DNA of 64,000 bases from the NCBI GenBank assembly GCA_025766275.1, contig JAFKAC010000107.1:116759-180758 (forward strand). The letters run 5' to 3'. Under the pieces are notes generated by a model that was not told the DNA's origin, ran no database searches, and saw only the letters and a list, made by a program, of their open reading frames with translations. The translations under genes were made by a program, and so were the position numbers. The DNA comes from Lactarius indigo. Taxonomy: Eukaryota; Basidiomycota; Agaricomycetes; Russulales; Russulaceae. How positions within the stretch are numbered: the first letter of the stretch is position 1; each line of letters begins with the position of its first letter. Below, piece after piece: positions 22,810-34,855 of this stretch.

Positions 22810-24641
22810 ATGGCCACCCACATTCTTTTCGAGACGGCCTCAGGGTATGCCATATTCGAAGTAAAATTAAGGGATGAGCTCGCCTCTATGACGGGGGCCG
22901 TGCAAACCTCCATCCAGGATTTGGGCAAATTCAAAAAAATGGTCTCCCTCCTGAGCTTTTCCCCCTTCAAAAACGCCGCCCACGCGCTGGAAAACGCGAA
23001 TGACGTATCTGAAGGTGTGCACATTCACCGCTTACCACTTCACCTTCACGTTTCTGTGCAGGCACGGTCAACGAGGATCTGAGGGCCCTCCTCGAACTCA
23101 ACTTATCAAAGCCCTCCAAAAGCTCCTCCATCGTGCTAGGCGTTTCCGACCCGATCCTCGCTAGCGCTATCAAGGGCGCACTCAAGCTCAAATGCGACAC
23201 GTCCGAGTCGACCGCAGAGCTCATTCGCGGAATCCGTTTTCACGCCCCAAAGCTCCTCAAGGGTCTCCAGTCGGACGACCTCACAAAGGCACAGCTCGGG
23301 CTCGGCCACTCTTATTCGCGTTCCAAGCTAAAGTTTAACGTCAACCGCGTCGATAACATGATCATTCAAGCCATCGCCCTGTTGGACCAGCTCGATAAGG
23401 ACGTCAACCTTTTCTCCATGCGCATACGCGAGTGGTACGGCTACCACTTCCCTGAACTTGTCAAAATCGTGCCGGACAACTATGAGTACGCCAGAGCTGC
23501 AAAGTTCATCGGTGCCAAAGAGACCCTCACTGCAGACAAGCTTCCCGATCTCGCTGCGCTTCTCGGTGACGACACCACACGGGCCCAGAATGTCATAGAC
23601 GCCGCTGCCGGGTCCATGGGCTCAATCCTTTCAGAAATCGACATGCTCAATATCTCCGCATTTGCCACACGCGTCGTATCAATCGCCGACTACCGCAAGT
23701 CCCTCACTTCCTACCTCGCGGAGAAGATGAACCTCGTTGCACCCAGTCTCACCGCCCTCCTAGGCGAGCGCATCGGTGCTCGCCTCATCAGCCATGCAGG
23801 GTCTTTAACCAACCTTAGCAAGTACCCAGCCAGCACGGTGCAGATACTCGGTGCCGAAAAGGCTCTCTTCCGCGCTCTCAAGACCAAGGGCAACACCCCT
23901 AAGGTCGGTTAAACTTCGGTCGTGCCTCTCCCGCTCCCGAAGCCTCACACACATTCAGTACGGCCTGATTTATCATTCGTCTTTCATTGGCCGGGCAGGT
24001 CCCAAACACAAGGGACGTATCTCACGCTTTCTCGCTAACAAATGCTCGATCGCTTCACGCATCGACTGTTTCTCCGGTATTCGCTACTTTTCTCGCACTC
24101 GCCGGTCATCTGACTAGAGGTGTTTACTTTGTAGACACCCCCACGCCCAAGTTTGGTGAGGCACTACGTCAGCAGGTGGAAGAACGCCTCTTGTTCTTCG
24201 AGAAGGGAGAAGCGCCAGGAAAAAATGCTGATGCAATCCGCAAGGTGCTCGACCAGCTATCCCTCGAGAAGAAGCAGGAGGACCAGGATATGGCGGACGC
24301 TACCGAACCGGTTCTCCCTCTTATCGATGTCGAGCCGACGAAGAAGGACAAGAAGAAGAAGCGAAAGCTAGAGGAGATGGAAATGGACGGAGATTACAGT
24401 AGTGAAGACGAACCTGTGAAAAAGGTGAAATTATCAAAGGAGGAGAAGAAGGCGCTGAAAAAGGAGAAGAAGCGTGAACGTAAAGAGAAGGAGGCGAAGG
24501 AGGAGGTGAGTTGTCCCCCGTCGTTCCCCCTCAGAGCTTATTCGCGTACGTTAGGGCGCACCTCCGAAGAAGGAGAAAAAAGACAAAAAGCCAAAGGAAG
24601 AGAAGGATAAAGGGAAGAAAGAAAAGAAGAGCAAACACTGA
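22810..24641 (+). CDS. NOP56: Nop56, box C/D snoRNP core protein
   Basis: Nucleolar core protein of box C/D snoRNPs, which guide 2'-O-methylation of rRNA together with fibrillarin, Nop58 and Snu13. The ATG at 22810 gives [19 protein letters not shown] (NOP5NT domain). After a 51-base intron comes the large NOSIC/Nop exon, with [36 protein letters not shown] and [20 protein letters not shown]. The Nop domain signature [20 protein letters not shown] continues across an intron into [20 protein letters not shown], then [19 protein letters not shown]. The tail is lysine-rich ([13 protein letters not shown] and similar), as expected. The last exon ends KKEKKSKH with TGA at 24639-24641. All domains are present, with length near 500 residues as usual. 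Its 3' end faces the first KHA1 copy, 248 bases away. I see no box C/D snoRNA in its short introns. Confidence 0.95.
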
Positions 24642-24889
24642 TGCTCATGACCTCGACCCGTTATATTTATATCCTTTCCTTTTGGTCACATCGTAGCGTT
24701 GTCTTTGCATATCTGTAAATTATGCTTGTGCATGTAATATCGCTCCTTCAGCCATGTGCAACCCTCCTCCCAATCCTGGTATCAACAAGTTGGTGGTATA
24801 CTATTACAAACCATTATACAAAGTACGCCTCATCATCGGCAGACATCGTGAATTCGTCAAGTTCGTATGCGTCGTATCTCGTAACTGAC

Positions 24890-27800
24890 CTAGTCCTCGC
24901 AGTGGGTACTGGACGCTTGCATCACCAGCAGAGTAGCGTTGACGCCTGCCATAACGAACGCCGTCCCAACATCCCCCACCGTCTTCCGCACGTCCGCACG
25001 AACTGCGCCATGCTCCTCCTCCAGCATGAGCAGCTCCGCATGATGGTCCTCTACCGCGAGACGGCGCGAGCGCCCAACGACGACGATCGCGCGCTCGAGT
25101 GTCCCCGCGCGCCGCAACGCGACGTGTAGCGGCATTGGGCTCGCGAGCTCCTCGAAAGTCACACGCGACAGCGCATCCGCCAGCGCGCGGTCGCTCACCG
25201 CCGCTGGCTGGACGTACCGCGCCCAGGTGACGGCGTCGAACGTCTCGGACTGCATCCGCATGTGGGCCGTCGCGTTTCCATACATCGTATCTGGGAAGTC
25301 CGTCGTCTACGCGCGCGTGCAGCATCAGCTCTCGAAACAAAAGCAGACAGGCGTGTGAAAGTTACGCACCGACCGGACGGAAGCTGCCGTCATGTTCGTC
25401 TGTACGTCCACTTCCACCCTGCTTGCGATGTCCTTGTTCTTGTCGCGGGCGAGATGCGCCGCTTCGGGAGCCGCGAGCTCAACCCTGACGTCGCGCTTGG
25501 TAACGCGCAAGACTGTCGCGCGCACGCGCGGATTCGCGCAGAGCTGCACGGTCAAGTCTAGTGCGAGGCGGTCATCGGGCCCACCGAAGAACGGCAAGAA
25601 CAGGCGGGTCTCCTCACGCACGCCAAGCGGCGCCCGGCCGACGAGCAGTGCGACGTTCGTCCGCGCCTGCGCAAACACGCCGCGCACAAAATATGAGTGG
25701 AGCAGGGAGGCGGAGCCGTTCGCGAGGAACAGCGCGTCGAATGGGCTGCGGTCGTTGGCGATGGTGTCAATCGTGGAAGCGCCGCCGGTGTCTGCGGTGG
25801 TGTCTGGAGATACTTGTGCTGATGGGAGCCAGGGCACTAGCACGAGCTGGGCACTGGCTGCACGAACGTGCTCCCCCACGCTCGTTGCGAGCCCATCGAA
25901 AGGCACCATCGATAGCGCAGTTGACACAGACAGCCCATTCAATTCTGAAAACGTGCGGAAAATCGAGAGTAAAGGGTCGGTATGCAGCAATGCGTCCGTC
26001 GCGGACGATTTCATCACGTCCGAAGGCCGGTCAGTCAGCTCGATGAGGCGCAGTGCACCGAAATGCGCCGGTTCTTCCTCTTCCATTCCTGATCTTTGGC
26101 TGGAAGAGAAACTTTTTGTTCGAGAGTATGTCGGCGGGGCCGGGGGTTGAAGGAGTTGCGTAATCGCCATCATGCTAGGTAGATGCTCGAGTTTGTCGAG
26201 AATCACAGTGAATCGGCGTTTCCAAACGCCATCATCGTCGTGACCAGTGCTTGGCCAACGATCTCGAGTGCCACTTTCGTCGTCTTTGGCATCGCAAACA
26301 TTCGCAAACGGTAAACCAGTGGCTGTTGCGCGCGAACGGAGATGAGGAGGGTAAAGGAAGGAAACAGTCGGGGCAGTCGCAAAGGTGAGAAGAAGAGCCT
26401 CTAGGACAAACATCGAGAAGACGAGCTGTTGGACGTAGGACGTATGTCATACGACCCATCAGGAGACGAGAAGGAGCTCACCCTCGTCAAGATACCGGCC
26501 TGTAGCCCGACATTGAGAACAATCAATTCAATGAGACTAGATGCCAACGATGAGGCACAGCGTTCTTGGCGCACTTGGATGGACTTACCCTTTACAACTC
26601 ATCAAGGAACCTATGGTGCTCGCTTCACGCCAGCTGAAGCCAGTGTATCTTGCTGCCAATGCACAACTGCCGAACTTCCCAATGAATGCAAGGACGCAGG
26701 TGGCAGCCGTGAATCCCCATATTGTCCCTAACGACCGAATCCATCAGCTGGCCCAACCCAAGTGTGATGGAGGGAACTTACCAGAATTCAGCAAGCCGAG
26801 GTCAGTCGACAAGCCGGAGAGTGTGAAATACTGGAGACTATCAGGAAATCAACCGGAGTCGGAGCTGAAGAAACCCACGAGAGGTAGGAAGATCACCGAA
26901 ACCATATCTTCTAGCTTCTCAGTCAGCGCAATCGCAAGGCCTCCGTCACGAGGCACGATAATTCCGGCGAGGAAAGCGCCTGTAGAAGCAGTAGGGTTAA
27001 AACACGGAACCTGCCAGTGCCAAAAACACACACCGAAAATTGCGTGGACGCCGATGACATCGGTAAAGAATGCTGACCCAAACAAAATTAAAACCGTGGC
27101 AGTTATAAAAAACATGGTTGGTCCGTTCTCGATGGAACCTGTTGCGCGAGCGCACCAAGATAACACCCTGCGGACGAGGAGTAACATGAACAGAGTCCAT
27201 CCAATACAAGTCAACAAGATCCATAATGCCGTGAGTCCGCTTCCCGCATTGACAAGCGCGACACTGAGCGCGAGTAATGTCCATCCAATGATATCGTTAC
27301 CAACACCGGCAGACAAGACTACAATTCCGACAGTCGTGTCAAGTAGCTTGAGTTCAGTCAGAATGCGGCACAGGACGGGGAAGGCCGTGATCGAATACGC
27401 GACGCCGGTGAAGAGCATAAAGTGCGTGTACGATACTTGTGAAGAGTCGATGAAGTGCTTGTACAAGGGAACGGCAAGCGCGGCACCAAGTCCAAATGGA
27501 ATGATGACGCCTGCGATGGCGACGGTCGCAGAGAGGCGCGCATTGCGACGAATGATGGCAGCATCTATCTCGAGCCCAATGATAAAAAGGAAGAGACACA
27601 GTCCGATATTTGCAACGAGAGAGAGGTAGGGTAATGATTCGCTGGGAAAGATGTGTTTGGAAAAACCGGGTATACGCCCAAAGGCAGTCGGACCTAGGTG
27701 GTGGCTCAGTTGGTGAGTATCTCAATGAGTCCAAACTACGGTCGCACCAAGAAGGATATCACCAAGGACTTCCGCGATCACTCGAGGCTGTCGTAACTTG

Positions 27801-28107
27801 CGGAGACCAAGACTAAGAATCTGAGTGGTGATAATGATGATCCCTGCGATAGCATGAACATGAACTCATAGGAATGACAGATCGCCTGAAAGACAGATTC
27901 GCTGACCGACTTGAATGATCCATAATCTCAAAGGATCAGATGGATTGAACTCCGCTGGATCTTTCCCCACCAAGAGTCCATCCTACATTGCACTTTAGTT
28001 GAAAACAAACACAACAGCAATAATGCACAAACCTGATCCGGAGCGGCCCGCCGTTGAAATGTGCTCGATTGTACGAGGTTTATAATCTGCCTTGAGAATC
28101 CGGACAT
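24890..28107 (-). CDS. KHA1: KHA1-type K+/H+ antiporter, copy A
   Basis: CPA2-family cation/proton exchanger of internal (Golgi/endosomal) membranes, involved in pH and K+ balance in yeast. Exon 1 (28033-28107) encodes MSGFSRQIINLVQSSTFQRR. The next exons give GLLVGKDPAEFNPSDPLRLW, GIIIITTQILSLGLRKLRQP and RVIAEVLGDILL. The helices continue PTAFGRIPGFSKHIF, ANIGLCLFLFIIGLEIDAAI, YSITAFPVLCRILTELKLLD and VLSAGVGNDIIGWTLLALSV, the last holding the conserved GNDIIGW ion-site motif. AFLAGIIVPRDGGLAIALTE and GLSTDLGLLNSG follow. The soluble C-terminal half starts near MFVLEALLLTFATAPTVSFL and ends with NATLLVMQASSTHCED at 24890. All exons join in frame; the estimated length is 850-900 residues, close to yeast Kha1. 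It differs from copy B at some conserved positions, including Asp for Gly in LGxILL. The LINE lies about 600 bases upstream of its start codon. Confidence 0.88.
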
Positions 28108-28708
28108 TTTGGCAGTGGTCGACAGGGTCGTGAAGAGAAAGACACAGGCTCAAGATGTCGCTCCCACCTCCCATTAGTCCCCAGGTTATTTAGGGTCGCT
28201 CATCGGAGGGGTGATAACTTGAACCCGGATTACATAGCTTAGTTCAAGTTTGTGTGACAGACTGACACAAGGAATGACCAAGGGAATGAATCGACAATAC
28301 ATGTTCTCCTTATCGGGTCTAGTTGCTCAATCAATTATTATGACCCACGCAGGATAGCATGACGTCTACCGCATTGTCGAAATTCTCTTCCCTGGGATCC
28401 GAGTGGTGGGCCAGCGTTTTGGGTCTCCTACTTAGGGCACTACTTGGTCCCGTGGGCCGAACTTACACCCACCGATGCCTCAGCGGCGGATGTGATTGCG
28501 CAGATACTCCGACACTTCGGACTACAAAAATGCTCCGGCCACTTGTGAGCACATCTAGACATACCCAAGGTTGCGAGACGAATTTTGAAAAGCAATAGTT
28601 CGGCGGCCCGTTCGGCATGGCTCTGCGACCTTTCACCCGGTCGATGAGATCGATACACGCCTAACTCGCTGTTTCTGTCCCATTCTGACTCGCCACTTGG
28701 GACCGAAG
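28108..28708. promoter_or_regulatory. 5' region of KHA1 copy A, conserved in copy B
   Basis: Non-coding sequence that aligns with 34856-35421 in unit B. The best conserved part runs from TACATGTTCTCCTTATCGGG (28299) to about 28600. Small open frames here are not conserved in frame between the two copies, which argues for regulatory or decayed sequence rather than a gene. Confidence 0.55.
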
Positions 28709-28721
28709 ATGAAGGCAAGAA
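28709..28721 (+). repeat. Left target-site duplication of the LINE
   Basis: ATGAAGGCAAGAA, repeated exactly at 30463-30475. The pre-insertion form is ATGAAGGTAAGAA at 35422-35434 in unit B. Confidence 0.9.
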
Positions 28722-30462
28722 CTCCGTACAAAGAGCCGGCACACTAGCCATCACAGGCGGGCTCCGTACCTCCCCAACTGACACGCTCAACGCGCACGCA
28801 GACACCATCCCGATGCATCTGGAAATAGAAAAACACCTCTTCAGAGCAGCATCCCGCATCGCAACGTTGCCGCCAGAGCACCCCCTTTACAAACCCGCAA
28901 GAAAGGCCGCAAATAAGAACATCAAGAGACACAAATCCCCACTTCACGACCTGATGCAAACGTTCAGCATCAGGCCGGACGACTTCGAAACAATTCCAGC
29001 CACAGGCACAAACCCGGCAACAGCACACAAAAGACCATTCGGTATAGAGATAGCGAGCAACAAAGAAGCATCAAAGAAAGCCGACAAGGAAGGAAGCGAA
29101 GAAATCAAAGTATATTCGGACGGCTCAGCTCAAGACGGGAAAGTCGGCGCCGCCGCCATCCTGATCAGACCGGGAAAAGACCCACGCGCGCTACACTTCC
29201 ACCTGGGAGACGCAAAACACCACACGGTGTTCGAAGCGGAGTTGGTAGGACTCCTATTAGGCTTACACTCAATCAAGACGGAGAAAAAGGGCAGAACCAG
29301 TTACGCACTGGGAGCAGACAACCAAGCCGCAATAGGCGCACTGGCTACCCCAAACAATAGATCGGGACACTACCTAGCAGACAGCTGCCTATCCTCCGCA
29401 CACAGCATCCGAAACGAGAGAGGCACGGCTAACTACAGACTCACAGTGCGCTGGACTGCGGGTCACGTCGGCATTGACGGAAACGAACAAGCAGACGCGG
29501 AAGCGAAAGCAGCCGCAGAAGGAAAGACATCGCAAGCATCCGACCTCCCAAAAATACTCAAGAAATCTCTACGGAAGAACAAATCGGCCACCAGACAACA
29601 CTGCAAAAGTGTACTCAAAGAAATCTGGAAAGAGGAATGGGCCCTATCCCCACGCGCAGAAAAACTGAAACGATTTGGCTTCACTTCTCCATCTGACAAA
29701 TTCCTTAAGCTGACGAGCGTTCCGAACCTATCCAGGAAAGGAGCCAGCTGGCTATATCAGATAAGAGTGGGCCACTTCCCGCTCAACGCGTACCTGAACA
29801 GATTCAAAAGAGTCGACAAACCAAACTGTCCAGCGTGCGGCTATCACACGGAGAACGCCCAACACTTCCTGCTAGACTGTCCGGCTTATGCACACGAGAG
29901 ATGGGCGCTCACGAAAAAGCGCAACCCCAAAGAGCAAGACTTCGCGAAAATCATCACGAACCCGAAAACCATTATTCAAGTAGTGAATTACATACAAGAC
30001 ACGGGGAGATTTACGCAGGATAATAACAGCGCGCGTAGGGCAGCAGAGAAAGGAAGAGACCGAAGAAGACACCCACCAAACAACACGCTCCAACAACTAC
30101 ACAACCCCCCACCCTGAACCCGTCAAAACCCCATCTCCACAACTTGCCGAACCCAACACATACAGGTTCATTCAAGGGACGTAGTAGAAGGCGGTAGACG
30201 AAGGAAGCGGCCACACCCCACTCACCAAGACCATCGCAACCCAAGCCGCGCCTTGCGCCACGGCGATCCAATCGCCCCACCAACTTCAACGCTTGACAAG
30301 AAGCTATGCTTTTCCACTCCGGAAAAGGGGAGACTTAAGATGAAAGGGTAGAGCACAGAAAGAGGAGAGACACGGTCGCGTAGATACAGATGCAAGTGTA
30401 GTGCTACATAGGGTACTATTCCCTCAGGCGCACAAAAATGGATTCAAAAAAAAAAAAAAAAA
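28722..30462 (+). mobile_element. 5'-truncated LINE (non-LTR retrotransposon)
   Basis: A 1.74 kb insertion that interrupts unit A and is absent from the matching place in unit B. It starts directly with the C-terminal part of a reverse transcriptase-RNase H frame, so the 5' portion is missing, as is usual when reverse transcription stops early. It ends with a 3' UTR of about 330 bases and a run of 18 A (30446-30463, the last A shared with the target duplication). A 13-base target-site duplication flanks it. It is oriented +, opposite to KHA1. Its base composition is A-rich on the coding strand, unlike its neighbours. It cannot be autonomous. Confidence 0.95.
28723..30117 (+). pseudogene. LINE ORF2 C-terminal fragment: RT end, RNase H, zinc knuckle
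   Basis: The frame is open from the truncation point to the stop at 30115-30117. It begins SVQRAGTLAITGGLRTSPTD, typical of the end of LINE reverse transcriptases, and continues HPLYKPARKAANKNIKRHKS. An RNase H domain follows with all four acidic catalytic positions and the histidine: YSDGSAQDG (D), FEAELVGLLLGL (E), LGADNQAAIG (D) and WTAGHVGIDGNEQADAEA (H and D). The end carries a zinc-knuckle-like motif CPACGYHTENAQHFLLDC. The endonuclease and most of the polymerase are missing, so the fragment is dead as an element. The intact RNase H frame shows little decay, which fits a recent insertion. It most resembles fungal LINEs with a C-terminal RNase H; the clade is not determined. Confidence 0.92.
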
Positions 30463-30475
30463 ATGAAGGCAAGAA
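30463..30475 (+). repeat. Right target-site duplication of the LINE
   Basis: ATGAAGGCAAGAA directly after the poly(A) tail; identical to 28709-28721. Host sequence resumes with GAACGTAATAAAATGAGTC, matching unit B from 35435. Confidence 0.9.
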
Positions 30476-30602
30476 GAACGTAATAAAATGAGTCAGCCCG
30501 GAAGACCTGGTGAAAGGGGGAAAATGCACACACCCATTCTATTGTCCACGTCCTTGTTTCGCTAGCAATTTTCCGGACCTTGACGTTGACAACGTAGATA
30601 AC

Positions 30603-31104
30603 TCATGGTTGTATCCAAGGCTTCTCAGCATACCCGACTATTTGCGGGATCCAATTCAGGCAAACCCAAAACATCCTCTCGACCCCGGGGACAGTAATGG
30701 TGCCACCATCATGGGAGACCGCTTTAGCTATCCAGGTTGTGCTGCGAGGTTTCTCAGCCGCGACAATCTTCTTGATTCCGGCATCCCGCGCGTAATTACG
30801 CACCCACCTCGACGGGCGCCGCCACGTGAAGCAAGGTGTCAACACCTGAGCGGGATCAGAAGGTTGCCCGTTACGACAACTCTTCCAAGATCCGAGAAAC
30901 GGTCAGAATGGATGTAGCGAAGTCTCCTACTTCGACGATTCCGAATTTTCCCTCATATCCTACGTATGCGACTCGCCTGGGTGCAATACAGTTGTAGTAC
31001 TATGCTTGTGTGTCAGAAGATGGGCAACTCCCCAAAACGCGGTGCACGGTCCACAACATGCAAACCAACAAAGCCGGCGGCACCAGGCGCCGGTCAGGTC
31101 GCAT
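30603..31104 (-). pseudogene. NAD-dependent epimerase-like pseudogene, copy A
   Basis: Remnant of a Rossmann-fold NAD-dependent epimerase/dehydratase (dihydroflavonol-reductase-like group). The start region aligns with unit B but has lost 2 bases twice near 31085-31104, which destroys the glycine-rich loop frame. Downstream pieces remain readable: VAYVGYEGKFGIVEVGDF, then NYARDAGIKKIVAAE and WIAKAVSHDGGTITVPGVER in other frames. The intact family is about 330-350 residues; the catalytic YxxxK region is not found. It is clearly the counterpart of 35632-36104. Confidence 0.65.
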
Positions 31105-31629
31105 CAGGACTAACTTAGTTACGATCGCGTGCGAACGAGAGCTAGTGTTACTGTAGCATGTAACAAGCCGAATGTTGATATCAATTGTAGCAGGTCAATG
31201 GACCGGTCCTACCAAGGACCCTGCACACCTTTAAATGGTCAACATTCAACTGTTGAAAAAGCACCGGACCCCCATATTCTTCTATGTCGGTGATTGGTTT
31301 AAGAGGGAAAAGAAAGTCGTCAGGAGGTCGATCGCCCACACACCGAAGCTTGTCAAGCAAGGTGATATTAATACGCATGGGTTTGTTGTCCCGGAGATTG
31401 CGGAGTTCGAACTCATTTTGCGACATCTTTGCACTTGTCTTTGCATACACATTTCTCTCACAGGCAAGGTTACAGACGACAACGTCGACGCCTAGTATTG
31501 TATATATCTGTAAATTATGCTTTGTGCATTGATGGTATACTGTTACAAATCATTATACAAAGTACACCCCATCATGGGCAAGACATCGTGAATTCGTCAA
31601 GTTCGTATGCGTCGTGTCTCATAACCTAC

Positions 31630-34600
31630 CTAGTCATCACAGTGGATACTGGACGCCTGCATCACCAGCAGAGTAGCGTTGATCCCCGCCATCACGAACG
31701 CCGTCCCGACGTCCCCGACCGTCTTCCGCACGTCCGCGCGAACTGCGCCATGTTCCTCCTCCAGCATGCGCAGCTCTACATGATGGTCCTCCACAGCAAG
31801 ACGGCGCGAGCGCCCAACGACGACGATCGCGCGCTCGAGCGTCCCCGCGCGCCGCAGTGCGGCGTGCAGCGGCGTCGGGCTTGCGACCTCCTCGAACGTC
31901 ACGCGCGACAGCGCATCCGCCAGCGCGCGGTCGCTCGTCGCTGCCGCTGCCGGCGGGGCGTACCGTGCCCAGGTGACGCCGTCGGCCGTCTCGGACTGCA
32001 TGCGTGTGTGCGTCGTCGCGTTTCCATACATCGTATCTGGGAAGCCCGTCGTCTGCCCGTGCGGTAAAGCGTCAGCGCTCCTGAACCAGAAAGTAGGCGT
32101 GTGTACGTTGACGCACCGACCGGACGGAGGCCACCGTCATTATCGTGTTCGCCTGCATGTCCACTTCCACCTTGTCCTTGGCGAGATGCGCCGCTTCGGG
32201 AGCTGCGAGCTCGGCCTGGACGTCGCGCTTGGTGACGCGCAAGACCGTTGCGCGGATACGCGGATTCGCGCAGAGCTGCACGACCAAGTCCAGCGCGAGG
32301 CGGTCGTCAGGCCCACCGAAGAACGGCAAGAACAGGCGAGTCTCCTCACGCACGCCAAGCGGCGCCCGGCCGACGAGCAGTGCGACGTTCGTCCGCGCCT
32401 GCGCAAACACGCCGCGCACGAAATGTGAGTGGAGTAAGGAGGTGGAGCCGCTCGTGCGGAACAGTGCGTCGAATGGGCTGCGGTCAGCAGCGACGGCGGC
32501 GTCGCTCGTGGGAGCGCCACCGCCTGTGTCCACCGTGATGTCTGGAGCTACTTGTGCTGATGGGAGCCAGGGCACCAACACGAGCTGGGCGCCGGCTGCA
32601 CGAACGTGCTCGCCCACGCTCGTTGCGAGCCCATCGAAAGGCACCATCGATAGCGCAGTTGACACCGACAGTCCATTCAATTCTGAAAACGTGCGGAAAA
32701 TAGCGAGTAAAGGGTCAGTGTGCAGCAATGCGTCCGTCGCGGACGATTTCATCACGTCCGAAGGCCGGTCAGTCAGCTCGATGAGGCGCAGTGCACCGAA
32801 ATGCGCCGGTTCTTCCTCTTCCATTCCTGATCTTTGGCTGGAAGAGGAGCTTTCTGTTCGGGGGTAGGTTGGTGGGGCTGGGGGCTGAAGAAGCTGCGTA
32901 ATCGCCATCATGCTAGGTAGATGTTCGAGTTTATCGAGGATCACAGTGAATCGGCGTTTCCAAACGCCATCATTGTCGTGACCAGTGCTCGGCCAACGAT
33001 CTCGAGTGCCACTTTCGTCGTCTTTCGCATCACGAACATTCGCAAACGATGGACCGGTGGCTGTTGCGCGTGATCGAAGATGAGGAGGGTAAAGGAAGGA
33101 AACAGTGGGGGTGGTCGCGAAGGTGAGAAGAAGAGCCTCTAGGACGAACATCGAGAAGACGAGCTGTTGGACGTAGAACGTATGTTTTGTGACCTATCAG
33201 GAGACGAGTAGGAGCTCACCCTCGTCAAGATACCGGCCTGTAGCCCGACATTGAGAACAATCAATTCAATGAGACTAGATGCCAACGATGAGGCACAGCG
33301 TTATTGGCGCACTTGGATGGACTTACCCTTTGCAACTCATCAAGGAACCTATGGTGCTCGCTTCACGCCAGCTGAAGCCAGTGTATCTTGCTGCCAATGC
33401 ACAACCACCGAATTTCCCAATGAAAGCAAGGATGCAGATGGCAGCTGTGAATCCCCATATTGTCCCTAGCGACCGAATGGAATGTCTATCAGCTAGTCCA
33501 GCCCACGTGTGACGAAGGGAACTTACCAGAATTCAGCAAGCCAAGGTCAGTCGACAGCCCGGAGAGTGTGAAATACTGGAGACTATTAGGAGGTGCATCG
33601 GAGTTGGGGGTAAAGAAGCTCACGAGAGGTAGGAAAATTACCGAGACCATATCTTCTAGCTTCTCAGTCAGCGCAATCGCAAGGCCACCCTCACGAGGCA
33701 CGATAATTCCGGCGAGGAAAGCGCCTGTAGAAGCAGCACGGTCAAAACACGGGACCTGCCAATGCCAAAGCGCATACCGAAAATTGCGTGGACGCCGATG
33801 ACATCGGTAAAGAATGCTGACCCAAACAAAATTAAAATTGTGGCAGTCATAAAGAACATGGTTGGTCCGTTCTCGATGGAACCTGTTGCGCGGGCACACC
33901 AGGATAGCACCCTGCGGACGAGGAGCAACATGAACAGGGTCCATCCAATACAGACCAACAGAATCCATAATGCCGTGAGTCCACTTCCGGCATTGACAAG
34001 CGCGACACTGAGCGCGAGTAATGTCCATCCAATGATATCGTTACCAACACCGGCAGATAAAACCACGATCCCGACGGTCGTGTCAAGTAGCTTGAGTTCG
34101 GTCAAAATGCGGCACAGGACGGGGAAGGCCGTGATCGAATACGCGACGCCGGTGAAGAGCATAAAGTGCGTGTATGACACTTGTGAAGAGTCGATGAAGT
34201 GCTTGTACAAGGGAACGGCAAGCGCGGCGCCAAGTCCAAATGGGATGATGACGCCTGCGGCGGCGACGGTCGCAGAGAAGCGGGCATTGCGACGAATGAT
34301 GGCAGCATCTATCTCCAGCCCGATGATAAAAAGGAAGAGACACAGTCCGATATTTGCAACGAGAGAGAGGTAGGGTATTGATTCGGTAGGAAAGATGTGT
34401 TTGGAAAAACCGGGTATACGCCCAAAGGCAGTCGGACCTAGGTGGTGGCTCAGTTGATGAGTATCTCAATAAGTCCAAATTACGGTCGCACCAAGAAGGA
34501 TACCACCAAGGACTTCTGCGATCACTCGAGGCTGTCGTAACTTGCGGAGACCAAGACTAAGAATCTGAGTGGTGATAATGATGATCCCTGCGATGGCATG

Positions 34601-34855
34601 AACTTATGGGAATGATGGATGGCCTGAAAGACAGATTCGCTGACCGACTTGAATGATCCATAGTCTCAAAGGATCAGATGGATTGAACTTTGTTGGATCT
34701 TTCCCCGTCAGGAGTCCACCCTACGTTGCGCTTTAGTTGGAAACAAAGACTGGCACAAAAGCCATAATGCATAATACACAAACCTGATCCGGAGCGGCCC
34801 GCCTTTGAAATGTGCTCGATACGAGGTTTATAATCTGCCTCGAGAATCCGGACAT
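31630..34855 (-). CDS. KHA1: KHA1-type K+/H+ antiporter, copy B
   Basis: Tandem paralog of the gene at 24890-28107 with the same exon structure. The ATG at 34855 gives MSGFSRQIINLVSSTFQRRA, one residue shorter than copy A through a 3-base deletion. Exon 2 reads GGLLTGKDPTKFNPSDPLRL and the following helix has RVIAEVLGGILLG, matching what I know of the family better than copy A. GVAYSITAFPVLCRILTELK, SAGVGNDIIGWTLLALSVAL, the TFSMFVLE-like junction and the soluble C-terminal half (DALLHTDPLLAIFRTFSELN, AQARTNVALLVGRAPLGVRE) are intact. It ends NATLLVMQASSIHCDD at 31630. No frame-disrupting change was found. Function is as for copy A: exchange of K+ (or Na+) for H+ in internal membranes. Divergence from A includes an extra short alanine run (PPAAAATSD) in the C-terminal part. 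Confidence 0.9.

Larger units (their letters stand above)
24708..31308. repeat. Segmental duplication, unit A (contains LINE insertion)
   Basis: This stretch is similar to 31505-36283 in the same orientation, over coding and non-coding parts alike. Homology starts at the shared ATATCTGTAAATTATGC just after NOP56 and ends near the shared CATATTCTTCTATG / TTATTCTTCTATA motif. Removing the LINE (28722-30475) leaves about 4.85 kb against 4.78 kb in unit B. Unit A carries a KHA1 copy, its upstream region and a frameshifted epimerase. About 190 bases (31309-31504) separate the units. Confidence 0.93.

Noticed and set aside
23903..24140. Box C/D snoRNA hosted in NOP56 introns
   Set aside because: The introns are only about 50-65 bases and lack paired C (RUGAUGA) and D (CUGA) boxes at suitable spacing.
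28359..28598. Small open frame upstream of KHA1 copy A, with counterpart at 35058-35300
   Set aside because: The DNA is conserved between units but the reading frame is not, so it is treated as non-coding.
31181..31450. 89-codon minus-strand frame at the junction of the duplication units
   Set aside because: Not preserved in unit B, which diverges halfway through it, and no similarity recognised.
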